The notes beneath the pieces are model-generated. The model worked only from the letters and a program-made list of their open reading frames with translations, had not been told where the DNA came from and made no database searches. This document shows, piece after piece, positions 42,001 through 57,000 of a stretch of DNA of 64,000 nt. The position numbers were made by a program, and so were the translations under genes. The stretch covers positions 33,868,958 to 33,932,957 of the forward strand of contig NC_031799.1 of NCBI RefSeq assembly GCF_001522545.3, given 5' to 3'. Each line of letters starts with the position of its first letter. Within the stretch, counting starts at the first letter, position 1. The DNA comes from Parus major (taxonomy: Eukaryota > Chordata > Aves > Passeriformes > Paridae).

Positions 42001-45000
42001 AACACAGTGTGAGGTCTTCATTAAAACTAGCCCTGAAAGGTACAGCATGACAGCTGCTGTTAGAGAGATACAGATGAAAGCATGCCCATTTCTTCCAGAA
42101 GAAAGGAAAGGGAACATTACTACGGTGAGTTTGCAGCTGTTCTGTGTATATTTAAAAGGTGCTGTTTAGCCTATACTACTAAAATACAAGTAATATCTGA
42201 AATGTTCATCATTAAAATGTATAATACAGTATAGTAGTATACATTTACAGTGTGAGTAAAATTTTGTAGCTAACATTTTTTTGATTTTATTATCTTTTGT
42301 CTAATATGCCTAAAGCAGCATCTTGACCTGTGGCATTGGGGTTTGCTTTGTATGACAAGCTACAATGCAGAGCTCAAAGGAGTAAAAGGTTAATTATCTT
42401 TCATATCCCATGTAAGCCAAATAAATAGAGTTTCGTAAGTGTATGCTACGTCAAAAGCAGTATAATAAATTTAGAGTGCTATCAGTCTACCCATGTCCTC
42501 AGACCAGACATGAATTTTGAAGAGCAGATCTTTTCAGCTCTCTGTTAATACCTGTTTACTTATGGAGTGACATAGGAAAGACCAAATCTCTAAGCAGAAA
42601 GGACTGGGGCTTCCCTTTCATCTCAGTTTCAGGTAGAATCATAGCACCTCAGTTTACTTCTTGGGTATACACAGTCTTAAACTGCACTAAAATGTTAAGT
42701 CTAGTCATTTAGAAAGCAGTGAACTAGCACTGATAGCCACAATACCATGCAAAGTTGTTTGACTTTTATTTTTGTAGCTGGCAAGTGTGGCATAAACATT
42801 ACTTTGTAGAAAGCTATTGGCAGGCTTCACACCAAATTTTTCCTCTTACAGGAATATCTTCTGATGGAATCTGTTATCTCAGACTGTAGAAACAGGGAAA
42901 AAGACCTGAATCTGGCAGAATGCTTGTGCTATAGATGGAGGAAAAAACTTCAGAGGACAGTAGTTTAAGTGCTTAAAATAGTACCTTCCTTGAAAGATGA
43001 AGAAAGTTCTTGATGAGAGTCAAAAATAAAAAAAGTTACCTGTAGGAACATAACTGCTCCTTTTGAAAACATATGTGTAAGCAAAACTCTGAACCCAGAT
43101 TTTCTGTAAACAATCTAAATTTAGTCTGGGAAAGGGTAATAGTTTGAAAGCAAGCCAGTGAGAGATGCAAAGTCAGAAATACAGTTTAATAGGAAAATTA
43201 AAATAAATGCAATAATACAGAAACACTGACAGAGTCAGACTACAACCTGACACCTTGCTGGTCAGGACGTTGGTAGCAGTCCAATTAAATGATGGCTACA
43301 ATCCTGTTGAAGTGGCAGGTGTGGTTCTGTTCAAGCAGTGATTCTGTATAAGGCTTTGATCTTCCTCTGAAGGTCCAGAGGTAGTTGTGGAGCTCTTGTC
43401 CTCTGGGAATTTGGTGGATAAGGCTGCCTGTGATGTTCTCAGATCATATCCAGGTAGGAATGCTTGGTTCCCCCCTCTGAGCAGAGCATCTCACAACGGG
43501 ATGATGTAATTTTTGAGTCATGCAGTGAGGCTTTTCTGCCCATTAGCAGAAGTTATCTCGTGGATTATCACAGATGAATCATGGAGAGATAAGGAGCACT
43601 GCCCCACTTGGTTTTAACAGTTTATGAAGATGGTAATAGAATATATACTTTTGGGTACATCTTACATTGTAACCTAAGACAGAAAGTAATTGGGTTGGAT
43701 GAATTCAGCCTTTTGATGACAAAGCCATCAAAACTGAGAGACCTCTAAGATCACTTAGTCCAACTGTCAACCCAGTGTAGGAGCCAACAGAGAGATGGGG
43801 ACTTCAGACAACTCTTCTTTAGAAAGCTATTTATTCCATAGATTAGATTACAGCTGTGGGGGTTGTGGGTCAGCCTACAGCTACAACTAGCTACAGGCAA
43901 GCCGTGTGTCCTGAAGCCCCTTTAGTTCTGGTTACAATGCATTGCATATTTTTATTTACTGAGCATCTTAATACATAACAACCAATCAGCATCATACACA
44001 ATACCTTTACATTTATATATATCCTATCAAAGCTGCTAAAATTATCATATTATGTTAGTGACTAACCAATCATTCGAGTTAGTAATTTTTTTGTTTTGCA
44101 GTGGAAAATCCTTCTTGCTTTGGTAAAAAAGCTCTTTCTGGCTGCCTATGCTTTGTTACTTGGTAGAAAGCATGCTTTGTTTGAAGACCACTTAACCTGT
44201 TGGACTTTAGCCATACAACCTCCTTCTAACTGACTAAACCACTGTTCTAAACCTTCCAAGTCAACTAAACCTTTGTTCTCTCAGCTGTTTCAGTAACAAC
44301 TGGCCCTAAAAACATCTCTTTTATATCAAAACTTGCTTTCACTTCTAGAGAACCTTCTGCTAAGCATTTGTATCTGTGAAACTTTTCTACTAAATTTTCA
44401 TCCTTCCCCTTAACCCATTACTACCATATCCCATAGTGGTTACTACCATAACCATATCCCCAAGTGTCATGTCCAGATGCCAAGTAGGGAAACTAACCTC
44501 TAGATTTAAAATAGCATGAATGATGAGGGCTTTTTTGTGTGTTTCTCATATGTATGCTGGTCTAAAGAGAAATCTCTTATTTTTCATTCCTGAATGCAAT
44601 ACAGAGTAAGAAAAAAGGTAAAGTAAGTAAGTAAAAAATTAAAGTAAGTAAGAAAAAAATTTGAGCAACAGAATAAAAAACATTATTATGGGCAAAACTT
44701 CTGTTAGATCAAACTCATTTGGGGAAAGTGTGGTCAAACTAATTCAAGGTATATCTGTGCCTCCAGCATCTATTCAGATATGGACAGAGATGTCAGAAAA
44801 GATGGCAGAGTCAATATGGTTTGCAATTACAGTTTTTGAAAGACTAATCATCTCAGATGGGGATCAGAGAGCAAATTCTCCTGTCTGTACAGTGTCAGTA
44901 GAGTCTAATTTCATCTGAGTGCTCTATTAATAACACAGCACTGGTTTTGTTTATAGCATACCTCTGATTTGGTCAACTTTGGCGAGTGAAAATGTTCAGG

Positions 45001-48000
45001 GACTGATTGCAAAACAAAGCTGGAACTGAGTGGTTGTGATTCAGACATATTCAGTTATGTTGTTACTCAGGAAAACTATAACTGTGTCATTGCTGTCTTG
45101 CAACTGAAGAACTGGTTCTTCTCAAAAGGCAGAGGCATGGTGGTGCAGTGCATTGACGACATCTGCAGACTTTACCACAAGAATGGAGTTACTGAAGTGT
45201 AATGCTTTTTACTGTGGATGACTTCTCAATCTTTAGTGATTGAGAATGTCTGAGGTGGTGCTTCTAGATATTTGTTTTTTTCTTTGAACTTGTCATTAGT
45301 GTTAAGATTTCTCTTAATTTTGAATAATGAAATATTTTTCAATTAATTATCTTTCAGTTTTGAAGAATGAAATAAGTTTTTTTTCAGTACTTTTTATGTG
45401 TATGGTTTCAAAGTAAGTTTTTAATTATACTTTTTTCTCTATATGACACATGTTTGTTGTACAGGTATTGCAGCCTTGTGACTTCTTCTTTGAAATGAAA
45501 CAGTCAGGAACTAATCCACAGACAGCTGATCTAACCATTAAATCTCTAACAATAGAAGTAAGTAAACTTGTGTTTGTCTTGATTTTGGGCGAATTTGGGA
45601 AGAAACCTCTGAATTGTGTCCCTCCAGAAAGCAAATTCAAGCAGCCTCTCTTCCAACTGGTTCAGGAAAAGATTTCCTTGGAGAATAAGTGGGAAAACCT
45701 GTTTATTTAACAAGCAAAGTATCCAGAAGCATTAAAAAAAAATAAAAATATTAAACAATAAAACCTCTCGCTGTTTGAAGAGATGGCAAATTCAGAAAGT
45801 CCTTGTTGTGGGGTGTAGCTTGGCTCGCTCAGTCTTGTATCAGTCCCTCTGTTGCTGGAAAGTGCCGCGGCCCAGCCCCCAGTGGGCCACAGGTGTGAGC
45901 TCCCAGTGTTTGTCTGGGGTTTTGGTCCAGAGCAGGTTTGAACGGGTCCAAGAAAAAAAAGAAAAAGAAAAACCCACAGTCCAGGGTGCTTCTCTGCCTC
46001 AGCTAGCTAAAAACTAACTAAAAAGCAAAGGAGAGCTCTCTTCCTGTCCGTGCTGCTGACAACACAGTCTGGAAAGAGATGCAGGGGAGTGAGTGCAGTT
46101 TCTGAAAGCAAACTGCAGATTCTTCTTTCCCTCCTTCCCTCTCAGAACCAGTTTTAAAGGTACAGAACTTAACATCCAGCATAAACAGAACAGACAGTTG
46201 GGGATACAAATGTCATAAAGTCACCCCAGGACAGTATTGTATTATCACTCAGCAGGCTATGAAGTTGCTTCAGGAATGACTGAAATGGGGAATTGTTCCT
46301 GTTCTTCATTAGAAGAACACCTACCTGTTGAGCATGTCAAAATGAATAAGATTGAAAGTTAACAACTGCGCCACTCTGCTTCAGTTTTGAAATCTGTGTT
46401 TTATAAAATGGCTGATATGCAGAGATACATCTTGAAATGCTAGGATAAATCATTGAATGATGTAGTTTAGAAAGTTTCCATCAGGAAATAAGGCAGGGGT
46501 GGCAAATCTGAAAAGATTGAACTATTGCTTGTGGAAGGGGAAGTATGTTTGAATGCGAGTCCTGTAGAAAAGTGTTTGGAAGTGTTTTCTTTTTGTAACA
46601 TAATTGTTATACTTTTGTGTCTGAAACTAGCTGTTTTCTGTACTAGAATCTCATTTGCAGTTATTCCAATTTCTTTTCTGTAGGTTTCACCAATAATCAT
46701 AAACACGGTAATTACTATTACATCAGCTCTTTATCAAACTACAGAAGCAACAAAAGAAGAGATTAGTCAAATTCCTCCTGATTTGTGGAATAAGAAAGAT
46801 ATAAAAAACCTGAAAATGTGGTTTCTAGAAGAGACTAATGAAAATGAAGATAAAAATCCACACACAGAACTGGTTCCCACAGGAGAGTCATTGAAAATTA
46901 ATATAGAATCTGTTTTTCTAACACTTGAAGCTGGCGTTGGGCACAGAACAGTGCCAATGCTTTTAGCCAAGTCCTCGTTTACTGGAGAAGTCAAGAACTG
47001 GAGTACTCTAATCAACCTACATTCTCGTCTTGAGCTAGAGGTGAGGAATCTTACAAAAAGGAACAGAAGTTTTCCTAGGATGCTAAGCCTTATTGTCTAA
47101 ATTTTACATACATGTTATTTAGACAATAAAAGAAAACCCATATATTTGATGGCTAAACTACAGATATGTGTTGTGGGAGCATGATGGGAATGATGGGTTA
47201 AGATAGCTAAATAAAAATGAAAATCTGATGCATCAAATATAATGTTAATTAATGGCACAGTAATTGGTGTTATGCAGCCTCAAATTTGCACTCCTAAAGA
47301 CCTATTGCATTAGTGTTAAGTGTTGGAATGGCAATTGGCTAAAATATCTAATAATCTTCAGTTAATATTACAGTAGAATATGTGTTGTTTCTAAAGAATA
47401 CAAGGTGGTACAAATTTTGTTCATAAAACATCCAAACTGATTCATATTTGGAAATTAATGACAAAAGTCAGTGATTGTTGTAGGTAGATTCTTCCTTATT
47501 TATAGATCTTTTGAATTCCAGTGCACCTACCATTTAAGCCAAAATTACATTTTAGTGGCACAATTTTTACCACTTTCTTGGAACTGGGACTTTGCAGTAG
47601 AGATTGCCTCATTTTTTTCTCTAATGCATTTGTTTCATCTTTTGGTAGCAGCTGAAAGTGCAATCTAATTATGAATCTTTTAGATTACCAAAATAATTAA
47701 TATACTTGTAAATCAGAATTTTTTATTTAAGTTTCACTAAATTCCTAACCGATTTCTGGATTTTGATAGGTACATTATTTTAATGAGATGTTTGGTGTGT
47801 GGGAGCCTTTGCTTGAACCTCTAGAAGTTGAGAAGACTGACTTATTCAAGCCATGGACTCTTGAAATCAAGGTATGGTTTCCAAAGCTGAACTCAAATAT
47901 CACATTACAATACCTTAGAAAAAAACAAATGCTCTCCACCTTTAATTTCTGAGACTAATCTAACAATTTTGTTCTTTCTTGTTGGTTACTGAGAGTTTTT

Positions 48001-51000
48001 TTCCAAAATAGTAAATGAAACCAGCTGTTCTACAAGGAAAGATCTAGACTCACAGATCTCTTAAATACTGTTTTTCAGGTGGCAAATTTTTATTCTAGTT
48101 GCACAGGGTTATCAAAACAGCTTTATATCAGCTTGTCCTATTAGGCCATATGCTGGTGATGCATTCAGTGACTTTGGAAAGACAAGCCACTGCACTGGTT
48201 CCACAATAGTATGTGTTGCAGAATTGTGTTGGAAAAACTGATAGCTGTTGAGTCGCCCGAAGAGTATTGTGGGAGTAGTGCTCTTAACACTTCATTTTCA
48301 TCTTTCATGGGAATAGACTAGGTTCTGTTCTCAGACTAGGTAAGACCTTATCCAAGGATGGGAGGTACCTTTTGTTTGTCCTCTTTCTGTCTTAACTGTT
48401 TCATTTCATTGTGTCCTGACTTTTTTTTCGAAACTGTTCAAGTATTTTTAGCCTGAGAAGTTGCTCAGAATTGAAGACCCACCCTTTTCCTAGGACTACC
48501 ATCAGAAACTTTCGACAATAATAGCCTTAGAAGGATAAAGACTAAGTTACTGCAGTTAAGAAACTGCAAATTTAAAATACCCCAACAATTTTCCAGAAAG
48601 GTACAAGACATAATACAAAAGAGAGGTAGAAGATAGTGAGTCAAACCTCATGCCTTCTCATCCCGATATGAAATAAAAAAATGAGAAATACATCATTTCC
48701 AAAAGTTTTGAAGGCTACAGAATATATTCCATCAGGTTTTTTTTATTTTTTCTTTCAGCCAAATGAAAACAAAATAGGTATTTGATTTTGAAACACATAA
48801 CAACTAAATTTGGCGACTGTTTTAACACTAGGAAGTCATTTATGTGTAACATTTTACACATTAACTTGAGTTAATTTACATTTAACTCAAGAGGTTAAGA
48901 TGAATGTTTTCACACAATATTTATTGAATATGTTAGTATATATTTTCTTTACATTTGAATAATCATAAATTTAGCTACTGTTACTGGAATTTCATTGACT
49001 TCCTGAATATATAATTCGTCTCTTGTCTTATTCTCTCCCTCTTTCATTTTTATTTGAGAATAGAAACTTAAACAAAAACAACAAAAAAGAAAACTCTGTC
49101 AGGACATAGAAATAGGAAAAGGAGACATAGTGAGTCTTAAGGTGAAACTTTCTTCTACCAAATGAGTGGTCAGATAAGAATTCTTTAAACATCTCCTTTC
49201 AGATGAAGAAGGCTAAAAAAGCACTGTTTGAACCATATGATGAAGAAGAAGAGAACTACAAAGTTCCAGAATATAAAACAGTAATAAATGTTTCCTCAAA
49301 AGACCAGCTGAACATTACACTGTCCAAGCTAGGACTGCAAATGTTGAGTAACTTGGGCACGGTAAGAAAGATTCCTTAACTATGCAGTGTAAGAATTGCC
49401 TGATGAATACTTGCAGAGATCATCTTGGTGAAGTCTTACTCAGTATGTTTATGTTTTTTATTGATTCTTTGCTTTCTAGGCATTTGCTGAAGCAGCTAGT
49501 CAAACTTCAGACGTCTTCAAAAAAGACCGAGCACCATTTGTAGTAATAAATTCTTTAGGAGTTCCTATCACAGTCTCGCCTAGTGATTCCTTTAGTGTCC
49601 TCAATGTTGAATATGGAGCAAAAATATTTCATTTAGAAGACAAAGAGAGTTTAAATATGGAATTTGTCAGAACTAGAAATGAGAGTGACCAGTTCACAGC
49701 AATGACAACCCTGTGTAGCAAGAGATTTTACATTCAGATCTGTAAGTTCCAAAGTTCATGTATCTTCTGTTTTTGTAAATATTTATCATGCTTAATACAG
49801 TGTCTTGTACAAGTCAATTAATTTTGGAGGACAACGTAACATGAAAGGAATGTCTCTTTGAATTTTAGATGCATGGCAGTATTTGAAATCCTTCTTTAGC
49901 CTTTTCAGCTGAAAATTATGTATTTCATACTCCTTAATTTTTGCAGCATAGGTTTTCTACTGCAATAAACTATTTATGTAATAATCTTTATTGTAGTCAG
50001 ATATTTGTTTGCATTTATATGTTATTACAGAATTCAGCTGCTCAAAATAATTTGTTTAATAATTGAGTACTGTATATATGTGTGTTTACAGAATTTATTC
50101 TTGAGAGAAATGTTTTTAAGAAAAGATGGTTCTAAATAATTTTAAACAAACCATAGTTAAAGCCAAAATTAACATTTAGCTATTTTTAGTGGTGTATGTG
50201 TTTACAGTTTGAATTGATTTATTGTAGCAATTGGCAGTTTTTCAAAATTGACCATATGATTAATTAATTGAGTTGCTTTTACAATATAAGACCTGTACTC
50301 TGTTAACTTATATAAGTTAACAATACAAGACCTGGATTCTGTTAAAGGTCCTGTAAACTTTTCCTGTGAGGCACTAATTTTATTTGCAGTAGCAAAACCC
50401 ACTTAAATATTTGAGTGACGGACAAATTTACTCTTTTCCTTGTGGCAAGAAAAGAATCTTTGCTGTTTCCTTAGTAACACTGTAAGAGCAGCGTATAAAG
50501 AGTGCTGCTTGTACTTTTTCATCCAGTGGGCAGTTTTTTTATTATTAGATTGAATGACATGGGAAATTCTACTGAATGCACATTTTTGTCTTTCAACTCT
50601 TTCTTTGTGCTCCTTTTGCATGTTTCATGTCTCATCTTGCACATTCTAGGTCCTCATAATCATTCTGCTGTGGAGAAGATTCCATTGACTAAAGTGGGTC
50701 GATGTATTTACAAAGTGAGACACGAGGAATCAGGCGTTGAGAGGTCAATTGTCAGTCAAATTGACACAGTTGAAGGAAGCAAGATGATAACTATACGTTC
50801 CCCTGTTCAGGTCATTATATATCCATACATTTAATTTTTTAATGACTGAAAATAATCTTATCATCTTTAAATAAACATGAAAAAACAGATTTTAAAAAGT
50901 TACCTGAATGGTTCATATAACTTTGCTTTGTGTTTGATTTTTCAAGAATAAAAAGCATTTTCAAAGTGATAGAGGGTTTGGATGCAGGTGGACATCAATC

Positions 51001-54000
51001 ATTTTGGATCAGGATCATTCGTTAGTAATGTTAACTAATACTGCCTCTAATTTTGGTCTTGAACTGTTTGCTTAGTATGAAGCCATCAAATTTCTTTTAA
51101 TCTTACCTTGGTTCCACAAGTTATCCTTCAGTCAGGTTATTTAATTTTATTCATCCTGTACTATTGATATGTTATTTTCAAATTCAGTACAGTGTCATTT
51201 GAAAAGTGAGACCTTCAAGTGTATATGTTTTTTGTTTGAATAGTATTTTTGATAGCTATTGTATGGTTTGTAACTACAGTGAGAAATCAGATATTACAGT
51301 TCAATATATCTCTATCTCTTACAGAAGTAGTGTTCGTGTTACATTTCAGTTAGTTTTTTTTGATCAAAGTGCTTTATGATTTGATTAATAACAAAATTTA
51401 CTGTTTGAGTATTTTCTGCATTTTTTTCCTAAGAGCTAATTAATGCCATTCAATTAACCGCATAATAAATAAAAAAGAATGTTTGCAAGAAAACTATGTG
51501 CCCCAGGATGGACATTGATGACTTAACCTTAAACTTCTACTTCTTTTATACTTTCACTATGGATTTTTGAACCTTGTATTTATTATATTTTTAGGAGACC
51601 ACTGTTTGGAATGTCACCATATAGTTGAGATTTGCTTGTCTTTGGTTTTTCAAAGTCTTGTGTTTCTCCTTAAAAAGCATTTAATGAACAAAATATAGCA
51701 TTAAACTGCACAACCAGATAATTTAAAAATATTTGCTCTTTTAGAGACAGTTCTTCTGAAATACTGAATGGTATATGGGAAAGATGAAAAACAAGACTTC
51801 TCATTCTTGCTTTATTAAGCTGAAAATACTTTGTCTTTACAGTTTTTCCTAATATGTGTTGTTGCATTTTTATTTTACGTAGATAAGGAATCACTTTTCA
51901 ATCCCATTAAATGTTTTTGAGGAAGGAAGATGTTTAGGGACTGCTTCACCAGCAAATGAATTCAACATACCCTTTTCCTCTTACAGGTACTTTATTATAT
52001 TTTTCTTTTATAGTAGAATACATTTATATATTTTTAATTATTGTATCCATACAATTATGCAAAAAAATTGTTTACCTTTGCTACTTAAATAATACTGTGC
52101 TGTCTTTGTTGGGTAGGATCTTCTCAGGGCATGTAGTCTGTGTTAAACAGAGTACTGTTTCATTGTTGAATTTGAAGTATTTTGAGATCCATTTTTATGA
52201 ACAAGTTAAGTTATCTAAGCTACTTTAAAAATCTGAGCTCAGGTACTTCTGCAACTTGTAATTTACATGATACACTTCTTAGGGGGTGGTGTTTGGTGAA
52301 TTAGTGCAGCATTTTTTTTTTTTCCTGAAAAGGCTTCGTTTGGTTTTTTGATTGTGAAGAAACAGATTAAAAGCTATACACTTAAACTCTTTCAAAGATG
52401 TAAAAAAAGATTCATCAACCTTAGAAAAAGTTGGCATATCGCATAGCTATGCTGTTATCACATTCAAGCTAATAACAAAACTGCAATGAGTTTGAATGTG
52501 CATTTTAGCTGAACTGTCACCAAGTTTTAGGTAGGTAGGTTTGCTTTGATCGATTTTTTTATGGTTGCAGAGACTTCCTTTTTCTGTTTCATCCCAAACA
52601 CCCATCTCATTTTTTACAGTGAAAGCTTTGCATCTTCTTCATTACTTAAGTTATGTTTTACTGTAGATTCATTAATTCATTGATACTTTTAACCACCTGT
52701 GTAAGATTTAGTGATGTTCCAGTTGTGTAGACGAGTTACACTAGGCAGTCAGGAACTGTGTTAAAACAAAAAAAAAATCTTCATTCAGAAGCAGGTGTAT
52801 TAAATTCAAGCCATTGCCTTATAAAAGCCATGTGTGTAAATAATCCATGAACTAACTTAATGATTTATGTGACTGAAAAGAGGGGCACTTTCTGCGTGTT
52901 TTAGGAGTAAGTTGTTGATCCAGATGTTTAGCTTAGAACAGGAGCAGAGTAGCACATGTAAGGAAATTCGGTAGTTTATTCCTAAGAATCTCCAATTACT
53001 CTTTCTTTGTATGGGAAGCATGTGGAGGTATGGAACAAAAAACCCCAACTGTTACAAGAGTATGAAATATTGGGATCCAGTCCATAATTTGATTCCTCTT
53101 TTAATCACGATAAAGGCATGCAATGAACTACTGCTAGAAATCATCATAAATACAAATATTAAAATGTCCCTGTTGCACAGTACTTTTTTATAATTGCAGC
53201 ATTCAGTCAAATATTAAGTGTCTAAAAATGTTTTCATTTACAGATCCATACTGAGTTTGCAACCACTAGCCAGTGAAAATGGAGTGGGTGGAGAATATGA
53301 TATGTGTGAAGGAATTACATTTGATGAAATTATGAAAAATGTTGATGGTTTATTACAAAGGAAATGCCAGTCTGTGAGGTCAACTAACCACTCACTTATC
53401 ATCAATATTGTTCCTGTAAAAGATTCACTGACAACTTCATTAAGTGCAGAAGATGAATGGGATTTTCCATATGTTGTTCATTTATGGCCTTCTGTTCTTC
53501 TCCGCAATCTTCTTCCTTACCAAATAACTTATTCCGTGGAGGTAATTACATAATGCTTGAATTCTAGTGATGTTTCCCACTTATATTGTGAAAGCTAGTT
53601 GAAATGAGGCTGGAATTAAGGGGTTCTGGTGGAGTATTTGTGAAGCAAGTTCACAGATCAGGGTGAGTCTTAAATAGTCAAAGTCTGTATTTCCAGAATT
53701 GAAATATTATCACAGAATATGAAATGTGCTGTTAATGAAGCCATACTTTAGATATATATGCAAAGTGAAGCTTAACACTGTACAAGGTGGGCCCTGTGAG
53801 GGTCACTCAGTTGCTCAAGAGCAACTTGAGCCTCATTAAATAATGCAGCATTTTCTGTGAAGACTGCCTCAAGTGGATGACCCTATTGTTAGGATTTTAT
53901 GTACAGTCGCTGACTTTCAGCAGTAGCTTTTAACATGCTTTGAACAAGTTCTCACAGACCTGCCTTTTTTCCAGGTTTTGGCTTGAATTTCAGTCTGTTG

Positions 54001-57000
54001 CCAGACTTCAGATTCCTTCCTGATGAAATTAAACAATTTAGGTGCACTTTGACTGTTAATAGGTATTCTTTCCAGTGTCACATGAGAGACAGTCTTGTGT
54101 AAAAGATCTAAAACGTGCAGTGTAGACACTGATTCCTCAGCACTGTATGTTTCATTCCATGGATCTGGTATAATTGTATCCCACTCCTTATTGATGTTGC
54201 TTAGAATAATAGAAATATAGTTGGGAGACAGATTTTTTTCAGATGGTCTGAATATTTAGTATTTGAACTCAAATAATAGAATCTAATAGTAAAACTTCAT
54301 CACAAATAAACAATTACTGGGACTGTAGCTTGTACCAAATGTTTGGAAGTAATAAGCTCAGTATGTATTTTACAAGTTTAAATTTAGTGAAGAAAATGCT
54401 GTGTTGAGGAAATTTGTCATTTAAGAATATTTGTGTGTTTGAATTTGGTGATAGATGGGATTTTTGATGTTGAATATTGATGACCATGCACTTAGGTTCT
54501 CTTTGCAAAATGTTGTTTTAAGGTAGACATTTAGGAAAGTAACACAGTTGAATAGTACAAAAGGTTTTCCAAAATTATGCCTAAATAGCTTGTATCTTAA
54601 TTTTTAAAGCTAGCTAAAAACTAAAAATTGATATGAATTTTGTGTGTGATCATGTCAATGTATCCTGTTTGGTATCTTCTTGTCTTTCTAAGGGAAATGG
54701 GAACAAATATGACACTCTACAAGAAGGATGTTCAGCCCAGATTCATAATGCAGTCTTGGACCAAACAAAACTAGATTTGCAGTTGCTTAACTATCTTGAT
54801 CAAAACTGGAGAAGCGAGTACCAGATAAAAAGCAATCTCCCTGATATCAGCTTCACCACATTTCACTGTGTCACAGAGCTGGATAAGACTGAACTGGATA
54901 TTGCTGTTCATGTGACCTACACAACTGGGCAGATGATAATAGCAATTCACAGTCCTTACTGGATGGTGAATAAAACTGGTCGAATGTTACAGTACAAAGC
55001 GGATGGTATTCACCGCAAGCATCCTCCAGATTACAAAAAACCCCTCCTTTTTTCTTTCCAGCCTAAAAACTTCCGTCAAAATAACAAGGTATTGTATTTT
55101 GCAAACCTGACACCTCTGTACTCCCTCATGTTGTTGTATGAAAGCATTTTTATATTTTAAAATGTATTTACTGTATTCTATGCTCTGTAGAGGGCATGAA
55201 ACTAATATCTCTGTCTAAAAACAGTGTTCTAAATAAGCGTGTTGTCAAATATGCTTGAGATAGGAAATTTACATTATCAGAGGTGTTGTTAAGGAAGATA
55301 TCCTCGCTTGAAAGAAAAAGTTCACTGAGAAGTGTTTTCTAAATAAAAAAAATCCTTTTACTTTTTAACTGCATTAATAAAGGTTCTTATTCCAAATAAG
55401 ACATAGAAATTGTGTAGGATGTGTAAAGCTGTGGCATTTGAGCAATGAATGCTACCTGAAAAACTACTACTTGAAATGGTGGTTGATAGATTGATTCTGG
55501 GTTAATAGAATGCTAAGGATTCTAGGTTATGGCTAAGGTTCACCATATGGATTTCCTGATTTTTTTAATACTGAGTGATACTGATGGATATATATGAGAG
55601 AGATTGCAAGAATGCATTGATTTACCTTTGAAATTTTAATTACAATATTTTTTAAAGAATCCTTATTGCTTCCTCTGGAATATCTTATACTTAAAATGCT
55701 TATTCCACATGGGTTATAACTAAGCATGGTAGAAAATATTTTTTTGAGATGATACTGGTAGTTGTTACGTCTTGACTTTTTAATAGAAACACCCGTATTT
55801 ACATTTATGTTTATGTATACTTTATATATATATATATAACTTTAAATATTTTCAGTGAATTGTAAATAGAAAATTAATTCAGGGGACTTCTTCACAGGTG
55901 CAGCTTAGGGTAACTGACAGTGAACTGTCTGATCAGTTTTCTCTGGACACTGTTGGAAGTCATGGTTCTGTGAAATGCAAGAGTCATAAAAAGGAATATC
56001 AAGTGAGTTAAATTTATCTTTCAAATTCATTATTTTCAGGAGATATAAATGGGGTTAAAAAAGTGTACTTAAAATAATGTCTTTCTGTTCACAGGTTGGT
56101 GTCACCATAAACAATAGCAGTTTCAATATTACTAGAATTGTAACCTTCACTCCATTTTTTATGATTTCAAATAGAAGTAAATACACTTTGGAGGTAGCTG
56201 AAGAAGGCAAGGAAAAGTGGATTCCCATTGTTTTGCAACAGGTAAACTTAAAATGGAACCTATTCCAAGCTGTGCCTCTTAAGGAAAAAAAACTGGTTCG
56301 AACACTCACTAATGGAAAACATGAGCCATATCCAGTGTTCTGTGACAATGCCTGACTACACCATGCTTTTTCAACCAATGATCTGTGTCCTTTACCATTT
56401 CTCAGTATTGCATTCGGACATACTGTTAAGATGGCTTACATTGTACTTGGAATTTTTTATTCTATCACCTTGTGTCATAAATAATATGAGAAAAAGACCT
56501 CTACTAAATTACATTATTGTTGTATTATCTCTCTGCAGTGGCATAGGAGCTTCTGCTCATTTTAGCAGTGGTATGTGGTAGAATATTTTGGCTGACCTGC
56601 TATGCATGAAGCCACTGTGGTATGGGAAGAAATTCCCTAGTGTGGATCAGTTCAGAGAGATCCAAGTGGATCAAGAATCTAGAGAGATTCTTCTGGATCT
56701 AGTTTCACTGCTACTTTTAAGTGATCAATGCATACTTCCTAGAAAGGGATCCCTCAGGCCACGTGGTGTGTAAATGGGTTTAGGGCTTTTGTCTATGCTG
56801 CAGAGACTGTTGCAGACTGGGTATGCACCTTGTCTGTTTGCACTGCAGTACCACACAATTATCTTTTGTCTGTGTGTTGAGTCTTGGGGGCATCACGCCT
56901 TCCTGCAGAACATGTAGGAAAAGCAGCACTTGTTTGGGGTAGTGTTGGAGGTTTCTTAAAGCTGGAAGTGATCTGTAGTGCCTTCTGGGAAGAGTGAAAT

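Larger units (their letters stand above)
42125..45464 (+). other. Intron w25-w26 (3.3 kb)
   Basis: It holds two putative LTRs (43150-43681 and 43776-44433) and the CR1 remnant that encloses the second. 44500-45460 is AT-rich; an 85-codon open frame at 44661 has no recognisable product. Confidence 0.8.

Noticed and set aside
44661..44918. 85-codon + strand open frame between w25 and w26
   Set aside because: Human VPS13A passes directly from the w25 to the w26 sequence and the phases join without it. No family is recognised.
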